Part shown: positions 7,361-11,692 of the stretch, in pieces | How positions within the stretch are numbered: the first letter of the stretch is position 1 | Layout of the letters: every line of letters starts with the position of its first letter | Source: a virus | Reading direction: 5' to 3' (one strand) | Length of the DNA: 32,589 nucleotides | Virus record (IMG/VR): IMGVR_UViG_3300022208_000020 | Location: 1 to 32,589 of that record | The notes under the pieces: generated by a model | The model's database searches: none | Told to the model about the DNA's origin: nothing | The model's input: only the letters and a program-made list of their open reading frames with translations | Program-made: the position numbers and the translations under genes

Positions 7361-7684
7361 GACTTGACCCTTTCACTTTCAATGATGGTGGTTGATAGAA
7401 TCCCCGCCCGCGTCGTGCGGCAGGGCGGCAACGAGGGCGGGGTGGTGAGAGGCAAAAACGCGGGCTCGTGCGCGCCCGCGTTAAGGAGGAATGTAGATGA
7501 AACGCATCGGTATGATGACTTGAAGGGAGGCAGGGGACCGCGCCAAGCGAAGTCCCCAGCCCTATCCGACGTGAAACGATGGTTTGCCGTTCGCGCCGGT
7601 TGTGTGTATGATCTGACTCTCTGCGAAGCGCACTTCTGACCGTCTGATGTGACGATTCAGCGTCTGTGCTTTACACGCAGAGGG
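7361..7684. other. Intergenic region between early operon and integrase
   Basis: No convincing protein gene. The region holds the integrase terminator (7454-7482), one arm of the inverted repeat flanking the integrase (7498-7512), a small hairpin (GGGGAC at 7533-7538 with GTCCCC at 7552-7557) and the start of the tRNA-like sequence. It also has an 8-codon plus-strand frame (MKRIGMMT, 7497-7523) behind a strong AAGGAGG. The promoter of the early operon should lie in about 7380-7450, but I see no good -35/-10 pair. Confidence 0.5.
7454..7482 (-). terminator. Rho-independent terminator after the integrase
   Basis: A perfect 9-bp stem (AACGCGGGC at 7457-7465 with GCCCGCGTT at 7474-7482) and an 8-base loop. 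On the minus strand it runs into TTTTT (7454-7458). It lies between the integrase/att region and the early operon, so it should stop leftward integrase transcripts before the recombination genes. Confidence 0.8.
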
Positions 7685-7711
7685 TCACAGGTTCGAGTCC
7701 TGTACCGCCCA
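7661..7711 (+). other. attP-like tRNA-Val(TAC) 3' fragment
   Basis: The 3' portion of a tRNA gene. It has a loop TTTACAC (7670-7676; anticodon TAC at 7672-7674), 3' anticodon stem GCAGA, variable GGGTC and a complete T-arm (ACAGG, TTCGAGT, CCTGT at 7687-7703). The 3' acceptor strand ACCGCCC and discriminator A end at 7711. The 5' half (acceptor strand, D-arm) is absent, and the 5' anticodon stem has two extra bases (TG) relative to a pairing TCTGC, so this is not a working tRNA. The integrase reading frame ends inside it (…QDSNL). This is the classic structure of a phage attP whose core restores the host tRNA 3' end. Confidence 0.75.
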
Positions 7712-8746
7712 ATCCGGCCTTTGATGTTCGAGTCCTGGGCCGCGTCGCTGGGCGGTAACGTACTGTGGCCGCAACAGTTGCACGCGGCCAGGGCCTTTCT
7801 TCAAGACGTTCGCGACCGTCTCATACGCGACTTGCCAATGTGAGCCTCTTACAGCCGTGTACGGGTCTAATGTCTCCCGCCTCGCATGGCCCGTCAGTGT
7901 CATCAGGGCCTTGTCCGGCAGAACCTCGGCGAGTGCGGTCGTGTACGTGCGGCGGAACTGATGCCAGTCGCCGATTTGCTGGCCGAAGGCCCGAGTCTGA
8001 ATGCCGACGAAGATCCGCCTAAAATTCAACTCAGGCAGTTTCCGCCACGGCGCCCAATCGTCGGCGGGTCGGCCCGCCTTCTGCCAGCGTAGCAGCTTCT
8101 CGACCATCGACGGTGCAACGAGTGGATACGTTCGTCCCCGAAAATACTCAAGCACATCGGCGAACTGGGGAGCCAGGGGGACGCGCCGGATCTCGCGATC
8201 CTTCGGCTCCCACTCCCAAGTGTCGTCGCTCTTGGCCTTCGGCTCGACCCAGACCATGCCGCCGCGAATGTTGGCGGCCGTCAGGTTGAGCAAAGCCCCG
8301 CGCCGCAGGCCCGTCGTCCTGGCCCCCCACAACAGGCCGAGCCAGCGGACGTCCCGGTCGGGATCGTTCGCCGTCGGCCTCGGCAGGCAGTGCAGCATCC
8401 GCTCGAATTGCCAGTCCTCGTAGATGGTCACGGGCTTTCGCGTGACGCGGAACTGCTTGACGCCCGCCAGCGGATTCGCCGGTAGGCGGTCCGTCTCGAC
8501 CGCCCAATTCAGCAACGCCTGGATCGACCGGACGTAGATGTTCGCGGTGTTCTTGTTGCGGCCGGTCTCGACCAAGTGGTTTCGGTAGCCGTCCCCGAGT
8601 TGGGGGGACAGTTCCTCGATCGCGGGCGAACCCGCCCACCGACCGAACAAGACGCACGCACGCCGAGCCGTCAGCCGGGTGCTGTGTGCCAATACAAATC
8701 GCTGCTCGCGGCAGTAGTCCGCGCACAGCGTGCTCAGTGTCGCCAT
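7685..8746 (-). CDS. int: Tyrosine recombinase/phage integrase (353 aa)
   Basis: Site-specific tyrosine integrase. An N-terminal SAM-like, core-binding domain covers about residues 1-90 (SIQALLNWAVETDRLPANPL) and the catalytic domain follows. Catalytic residues are visible: the first Arg in TTGLRRGALLNL (148), a Lys in the VEPKAK hairpin (about 170-172), HQFR (His262, Arg265), the GH of LTGHARRE (His287) and Tyr296 in DPYTAV. The last residues WAVQDSNL are encoded by the tRNA-Val-like attachment sequence. The start at 8746 follows AAAGGAGG; an upstream ATG at 8788 has no such site. It should integrate the phage into a host tRNA-Val gene. Confidence 0.9.
   Translation of the reverse strand: MATLSTLCADYCREQRFVLAHSTRLTARRACVLFGRWAGSPAIEELSPQLGDGYRNHLVETGRNKNTANIYVRSIQALLNWAVETDRLPANPLAGVKQFRVTRKPVTIYEDWQFERMLHCLPRPTANDPDRDVRWLGLLWGARTTGLRRGALLNLTAANIRGGMVWVEPKAKSDDTWEWEPKDREIRRVPLAPQFADVLEYFRGRTYPLVAPSMVEKLLRWQKAGRPADDWAPWRKLPELNFRRIFVGIQTRAFGQQIGDWHQFRRTYTTALAEVLPDKALMTLTGHARRETLDPYTAVRGSHWQVAYETVANVLKKGPGRVQLLRPQYVTAQRRGPGLEHQRPDWAVQDSNL
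7691..7737 (+). repeat. Direct repeat GTTCGAGTCCTG at the att site
   Basis: The 12-mer GTTCGAGTCCTG (T-loop and 3' T-stem of the tRNA-like core) occurs at 7691-7702 and again at 7726-7737, 35 bases apart on the same strand. Both copies lie inside the integrase 3' coding end, which therefore ends in related peptides. The second copy lacks the rest of a tRNA. Confidence 0.6.
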
Positions 8747-9108
8747 GGGAAAACCTCCTTTCGACGGCGAACGGCAAACCGCCGCCATCGTACCATGAAG
8801 GTATTGCCCTGGCCAGAACCGAGCTACCGATGCGTTTCAACCCTCTATGAACTTGTCAAAAGAGCGATAAAGGCCGGCCGCTGTCACCACAGCCGGCCTT
8901 CGATTGGGGGCTCCTGTGGTTGTGCGGCCACAGGGCCTGATGGAGCTTGAAAATCGGCCCGGGGGCAGCGGAGGGAGAGGAAAAGCGAGATAATGCCCGC
9001 CGGGCCGGAAAATCATACTGGACTCTGAGGCCACCTTGCTTTCTGGCGCGCGCCACAGGCGATGCTGGGGGCCTTCTCGACGAAACTGAGGGGTGTAAAG
9101 CGCCCGGA
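8747..9108. other. Intergenic region upstream of the integrase
   Basis: No gene I can support. The region carries the second arm of the inverted repeat (8825-8839) and the hairpin at 8870-8900. The integrase promoter should lie between about 8750 and 8860; I see no strong consensus. The stretch 8900-9108 contains no further motif that I recognise. Confidence 0.4.
8870..8900 (-). terminator. Hairpin upstream of the integrase, possible terminator
   Basis: AAGGCCGG (8870-8877) pairs with CCGGCCTT (8893-8900); the inner CTGT/ACAG extends the stem past a 3-base bulge. The minus-strand continuation is TTTATCGCTCTTTT, only moderately U-rich. It could stop leftward transcription from the Cys-rich gene before the integrase. 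Confidence 0.4.
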
Positions 9109-9498
9109 TCAACCGCGACTCGGAACTCGTTGATGCCGTGATGGTCGGGTTTCCCGCCTATGTCGGGCTTGGCATCCCCGGCAGACTCGCTGGCGATGTT
9201 CGAGAATTGCACCACAGGAACAGAGCCGTTGCGTAACGCCCCGAGCGGCGAAGGCTCGGTTGAGTTTGCCATATTCGTCGAAGAGTTTCGGCCAATCATA
9301 CTCGGTCGTCTTGTACGGGTAATCCGGTGGCCCGAGGACGGCCCGCTCGAAATAACGGCAGGGCCGGCGAGCCAACACTTCGCACGGCGGTTCGTCGATG
9401 TGGTTCTTCGCTGGATCGCCGCACAGGCCGTAATGACTGTTGTAGTTGGCGCACTGCTCTCGGACGAACCGCCCCAGAGACGATTGCGGTTTCCCCAT
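9109..9498 (-). CDS. Cys-rich, probably zinc-binding hypothetical protein (129 aa)
   Basis: A 129-residue protein with two cysteine clusters. The N-terminal one (CANYNSHYGLCGD, then PPCEVLARRPCRYFERAVLG) resembles the start of metal-binding proteins seen in mobile elements. The C-terminal CSCGAI... CRGCQARHRRE (about residues 93-115) is a compact zinc ribbon with a basic tail. The start at 9498 follows AAGGAGG at good spacing, which makes the gene convincing. It lies between the integrase and the regulator region. Nucleic-acid binding is likely; the function is unknown. Confidence 0.65.
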   Translation of the reverse strand: MGKPQSSLGRFVREQCANYNSHYGLCGDPAKNHIDEPPCEVLARRPCRYFERAVLGPPDYPYKTTEYDWPKLFDEYGKLNRAFAARGVTQRLCSCGAILEHRQRVCRGCQARHRRETRPSRHQRVPSRG

Positions 9499-9588
9499 AT
9501 TGAGCCTCCTTGCTCGATGGGGTCGGCCGGCCCTCCGTGGCCGCTACGGACATCCTTTGCCGCCGCCCCGTCAACGAGTTGTATGGCA

Positions 9589-9644
9589 AGAAAAGAGGCG
9601 GTTGCCCCCTTGCGGACGGGCCTTTCGACCCGGGTGCAACCGCC
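9589..9644 (-). terminator. Rho-independent terminator after the leftward regulator
   Basis: A 9-bp stem, GGCGGTTGC (9597-9605) with GCAACCGCC (9636-9644), encloses a 30-base loop with further pairing. On the minus strand it is followed by TCTTTTCTT (9588-9596). It would end the leftward transcript of the 75-residue regulator. The remaining 9499-9732 sequence holds no gene that I can support. Confidence 0.6.
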
Positions 9645-9732
9645 GGGATTCACTGCTGCAAACTGGTGTGCCGTGCTAACGCCGCAAGTCGTCACGATGT
9701 ATACTCCTATGCCCCGTCCATGGCGGAAAATG

Positions 9733-9960
9733 TTAATTTGGGCAAGATTCTCCTGGACTTTGCAGGATGCCGTCGCTATACTTGATCCGTCCCGCGACCA
9801 AGTCGCGGATGACGGTTCTGATGCCGTCCGAGGTGTTGCGGAACCCGAATTTCTGCAACGCCGCGTCCAGTTGCGCCCTCAAGGAGGAGGATCCCACATG
9901 GAGATTTAGGTATTCGCTTGCCCCCTTCTCCAATGTGGCTTGTGCAAATCGTCTTGGCAT
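9733..9960 (-). CDS. Ribbon-helix-helix-like small regulator, leftward (75 aa)
   Basis: A 75-residue protein with the order expected of a ribbon-helix-helix DNA-binding fold: a strand (YLNLHVGS, about residues 17-24), helix A (SLRAQLDAALQKFG) and helix B (NTSDGIRTVIRDLVAGR). These folds act as dimers that bind short palindromes, as in Arc, MetJ and many antitoxins. The start at 9960 follows AAAGGG and is served by a near-consensus minus-strand promoter at 10013-10041. It is transcribed divergently from another RHH-like gene. Phage repressor or Cro-like function is the favoured inference; antitoxin is an alternative, although no toxin is adjacent. Confidence 0.6.
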   Translation of the reverse strand: MPRRFAQATLEKGASEYLNLHVGSSSLRAQLDAALQKFGFRNTSDGIRTVIRDLVAGRIKYSDGILQSPGESCPN

Positions 9961-10012
9961 GTCACGTGCCCTTTCCACTACCGGTCTTGCTTCACCGCAA
10001 GAACCTACGCAG

Positions 10013-10041
10013 ATACTACGTGATGCTATCGGCGTTGTCAA
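10013..10041 (-). promoter_or_regulatory. Strong sigma70-type promoter for the leftward regulator
   Basis: On the minus strand: TTGACA (10036-10041), 17-base spacer, TAGTAT (10013-10018). Transcription should start near 10006, about 45 bases before the ATG at 9960. Confidence 0.7.
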
Positions 10042-10063
10042 GCGTCTCTCTGCATAATTTTAT
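10035..10063 (+). promoter_or_regulatory. Candidate promoter for the rightward regulator
   Basis: TTGTCA (10035-10040), 17-base spacer, TTTTAT (10058-10063). Weaker than the divergent promoter and overlapping both it and the operator-like palindrome, so the two should compete. Confidence 0.4.
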
Positions 10064-10066
10064 GCA
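10051..10066. promoter_or_regulatory. Operator-like palindrome between divergent regulators
   Basis: TGCATAATTTTATGCA is a perfect inverted repeat (7-bp arms, 2-base centre), ten bases upstream of the -35 of the leftward promoter. Related half-sites lie at 10101-10107 (GCATAAT) and 10162-10167 (TTATGC, over the start codon of the rightward gene). The 10-mer AATTTTATGC is shared exactly between 10056-10065 and 10158-10167. The rest of 9961-10163 holds the two promoters only. Confidence 0.65.
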
Positions 10067-10163
10067 ATGGGACTCGTTCTGGTGTGGCATGACGCCCACG
10101 GCATAATCATAAGGCTTGACTGTAAAAGGACTTGCAAGCAGGCCGGTGATCGGAGAAAATTTT

Positions 10164-10451
10164 ATGCGTATGGGCAAAAAAATCCGAACATCGGTGGTGT
10201 TGACGGCGATCGCCGAAGAGATTTTGCAGAAGTACCGCAACGGTTTCGGCCTCAAGGGGCCGCTGTCTGTCGGACTCGAACTCTTTGACGGCCTGCCCTC
10301 AGATGAGCAGTTGCGCCGGGTCACTGCTGCGGAAACGGCGGACAAGGAGGCGCGGGTTATGCGTGCCGCTGGTGAGGCCGTTGTAGAGCAAGCTGCCGCC
10401 GAAGCCCGCGAAGAAGACCGTCGAGGAAAGCGGGCTCGAAAAACTGGGTGA
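10164..10451 (+). CDS. Ribbon-helix-helix-like regulator, rightward (95 aa)
   Basis: A 95-residue protein starting MRMGKKIRTSVVLTAIAEEI. The N-terminal 50 residues fit a ribbon-helix-helix layout: a basic strand (KKIRTSVVL), a helix (AIAEEILQKYR) and a second helix (GPLSVGLELF). The rest is a long charged helix ending RRGKRARKTG. The start at 10164 follows CGGAG, eight bases upstream, and overlaps an operator half-site, which suggests autoregulation. It is divergent from the other RHH-like gene, and its 3' end converges on a small minus-strand gene. The two proteins may be the opposing regulators of a lysogeny switch. Confidence 0.6.
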   Translation: MRMGKKIRTSVVLTAIAEEILQKYRNGFGLKGPLSVGLELFDGLPSDEQLRRVTAAETADKEARVMRAAGEAVVEQAAAEAREEDRRGKRARKTG

Positions 10452-10545
10452 GTAGGAAAATCTCCAGGCGTCGCTGCTCGGCGCGGGCGTGTGGCCGGGC
10501 GGCGGCGGATGACAACTGAACGATGCGAGGCCCTTCCTCTTGCAT
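10357..10545 (-). CDS. Possible small protein (62 aa), antisense overlap with the regulator
   Basis: A 62-residue frame beginning MQEEGPRIVQLSSAAARPHA, with AGAGGAGG placed seven bases before the ATG at 10545 and a good minus-strand promoter at 10598-10625. It overlaps the 3' end of the rightward regulator by 95 bases in antisense. The sequence is Arg- and Leu-rich with no recognised motif. The promoter and ribosome binding site favour a real transcript; the protein itself is uncertain, and the transcript could instead act as an antisense RNA against the regulator. Confidence 0.4.
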   Translation of the reverse strand: MQEEGPRIVQLSSAAARPHARAEQRRLEIFLLTQFFEPAFLDGLLRGLRRQLALQRPHQRHA

Positions 10546-10577
10546 GGCGCGTCCTCCTCTGGGCCTCCACCTCGGGG

Positions 10578-10605
10578 TTGACTCCAACCTCGGCATAAGT
10601 ATAAT
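10578..10605 (+). promoter_or_regulatory. Strong promoter for the rightward accessory cassette
   Basis: TTGACT (10578-10583), 16-base spacer, perfect TATAAT (10600-10605). The start should be near 10612, upstream of the two mini membrane proteins and the lipoprotein. Confidence 0.7.
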
Positions 10606-10625
10606 CACGTAGGTTTGGCCGTCAA
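10598..10625 (-). promoter_or_regulatory. Minus-strand promoter sharing its -10 with the rightward promoter
   Basis: On the minus strand: TTGACG (10620-10625), 16-base spacer, TATACT (10598-10603). Its -10 overlaps the plus-strand TATAAT by four bases, so the two promoters face each other and cannot both be open at once. Confidence 0.6.
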
Positions 10626-10707
10626 GGGGAAAGGCGGCAAAGCCGGGGAAATAGTGGGAGAGGTCGGCAGGGGCCGAACGGGGGGAACGAAAAAGCGGGG
10701 GCGCAGA

Positions 10708-10845
10708 ATGGGATTCTGGCTAACGGTTTTGGCGACGGCGCTGGGCGTGCTGATCGCGGCGGCGGTCTTCTGCCTGTTCTGCGAGGGCTGCTCGCGGTGG
10801 TGGCCGAAGCGGTGGATCGGCGGGGCGGAGCAGGACGATGATTAG
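10708..10845 (+). CDS. Mini membrane protein (45 aa)
   Basis: MGFWLTVLATALGVLIAAAVFCLFCEGCSRWW opens a 45-residue protein with one long N-terminal membrane helix and a basic, then acidic, tail (ending EQDDD). The start at 10708 is preceded only by a G-rich stretch; longer in-frame starts would lie almost at the transcription start. It is the first gene of a rightward cassette. A holin, toxin-like or conversion peptide is possible; no family match is claimed. Confidence 0.5.
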   Translation: MGFWLTVLATALGVLIAAAVFCLFCEGCSRWWPKRWIGGAEQDDD

Positions 10846-10933
10846 CGAGTTGCTCACATGGGCGGGCGTGGCCGTGGCCCTGCTGGTTGTGGGGCCGCTG
10901 ACGGTCTACGCCTGGCGGCATCGGTGGAAGTGA
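10838..10933 (+). CDS. Mini membrane protein (31 aa)
   Basis: A 31-residue frame beginning MISELLTWAGVAVALLVVGP and ending in a basic tail (YAWRHRWK). It is essentially one membrane helix with a positive-inside C-terminus. The ATG lies inside the end of the preceding gene (8-base overlap), so translation would be coupled. The stop is 12 bases before the lipoprotein start. It is too short for standard gene finders; its layout next to another one-helix protein suggests a membrane-acting pair. Confidence 0.5.
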   Translation: MISELLTWAGVAVALLVVGPLTVYAWRHRWK

Positions 10934-10945
10934 AGGGAGGGACCT

Positions 10946-11473
10946 ATGAAGAATCTGCTGTTTTGCCTCATGTTGTGTGCGGCGGGGGGCTGCACAGGCT
11001 ATCACGCCCGAGACTGGACCGGCGGGTATACGGAGACCTGGCTGCGAAAGGATGCCCTGGTGGTCCGCTTCTACGGCAATGGGTACACCTCAATGGAGCA
11101 AGCCGAAGAGATGGCCCTGCTCCGCGCGGCCGAGTTGGCGCTCTTGCATCGCTACGACAATATCGCGATCATGGCGGGCAGCTCCTACATCGATGTGGCG
11201 CAGTGGACCACGGGCGGGGATTACTGCCAGACCCAGGGCACCGTTTACATGCCATCGAGCGGACAGGGCTACGTGGACCTGAGAAGTCAGTACGTCGAGC
11301 CGACCACGATCACCTACCGCAGGCCGTGCTCCCTCGTGGCGGTCCGCTGCTTTGATGAGCGCCCTGACGACATCCCGGACAATGCGCCGGTTCTGTCTTC
11401 ATGGTTCATCTTCGAGTCCCTGGCGCACAAGTATAGGGTGGAACGGCTCTTAGCCGCCTCGGACCGCCAGTAG
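10946..11473 (+). CDS. CC0125/CC1285-family-like lipoprotein (175 aa)
   Basis: Predicted lipoprotein: MKNLLFCLMLCAAGGCTGYH has a short hydrophobic core and a lipobox ending at Cys16. The mature domain carries the pattern of the CC0125/CC1285 family: a GGYTETWL segment, VVRFYGNGYTSMEQAEEMALLRAAELAL in outline, then a strand with AIMAGSS. The family is bacterial and uncharacterised, with YxxxGYTS-like cores. The start follows GGGAGGG. It is on the opposite strand to the late genes with its own promoter, the mark of a lysogenic-conversion gene. Its 3' end converges with the holin-like gene, overlapping by 24 bases. Confidence 0.7.
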   Translation: MKNLLFCLMLCAAGGCTGYHARDWTGGYTETWLRKDALVVRFYGNGYTSMEQAEEMALLRAAELALLHRYDNIAIMAGSSYIDVAQWTTGGDYCQTQGTVYMPSSGQGYVDLRSQYVEPTTITYRRPCSLVAVRCFDERPDDIPDNAPVLSSWFIFESLAHKYRVERLLAASDRQ

Positions 11474-11689
11474 GGTGCCCAGGACGCCGATCGCGCCGCA
11501 GGCGAGTCCGGAGGCGACCATGAAGAGCACGGCGGCCCAGTTCGGCAGACGGTTGCCGATCTCGCGGAGGGCCTCCTCGAACTTGTCGCGGCTCTCGTTG
11601 ATCGCGTCCCACTGGTCGGAATCGCTCTTCTCCAGTGTGGTTACTCGCGCCTCCAGGGCGCTTCCGACGGGACACTCACCGTTGGGCAT
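11450..11689 (-). CDS. XhlA/holin-like membrane protein (79 aa)
   Basis: A 79-residue protein with a coiled-coil N-terminal half (LEARVTTLEKSDSDQWDAINESRDKFEEALREI in outline) and one C-terminal membrane helix (WAAVLFMVASGLACGAIGVLGTLLAV). This matches the layout of XhlA-type hemolysin/holin-associated proteins, which are tail-anchored and help endolysin release. The ATG at 11689 follows AAGGAG, which lies in the last codons of the giant virion gene; the two genes are three bases apart. It is the last leftward late gene here. No endolysin is seen next to it. Confidence 0.6.
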   Translation of the reverse strand: MPNGECPVGSALEARVTTLEKSDSDQWDAINESRDKFEEALREIGNRLPNWAAVLFMVASGLACGAIGVLGTLLAVRGG

Positions 11690-11692
11690 GGC

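Larger units (their letters stand above)
7498..8839. repeat. 15-bp inverted repeat flanking integrase and att core
   Basis: TGAAACGCATCGGTA occurs on the plus strand at 7498-7512 and, inverted, at 8825-8839 (TACCGATGCGTTTCA). The two arms enclose the att core and the integrase gene. The position suggests arm-type integrase or accessory-factor binding sites. Coordinates given here span both arms. Confidence 0.5.

Noticed and set aside
5208-7367. A 719-codon plus-strand open frame opposite the ATPase and zinc-protein genes
   Set aside because: It lies antisense to several well-supported genes with ribosome binding sites, has Arg/Gly/Leu-rich, low-diversity translation and no domain. High GC makes such long shadow frames common.
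7661-7711. A functional tRNA-Val gene
   Set aside because: The 5' acceptor strand and D-arm are absent and the anticodon stem has two extra bases, so only a 3' fragment is present.
8837-9112. Possible leftward protein after the Cys-rich gene
   Set aside because: TTG start only, no ribosome binding site, Pro/Arg-rich translation across the hairpin at 8870-8900.
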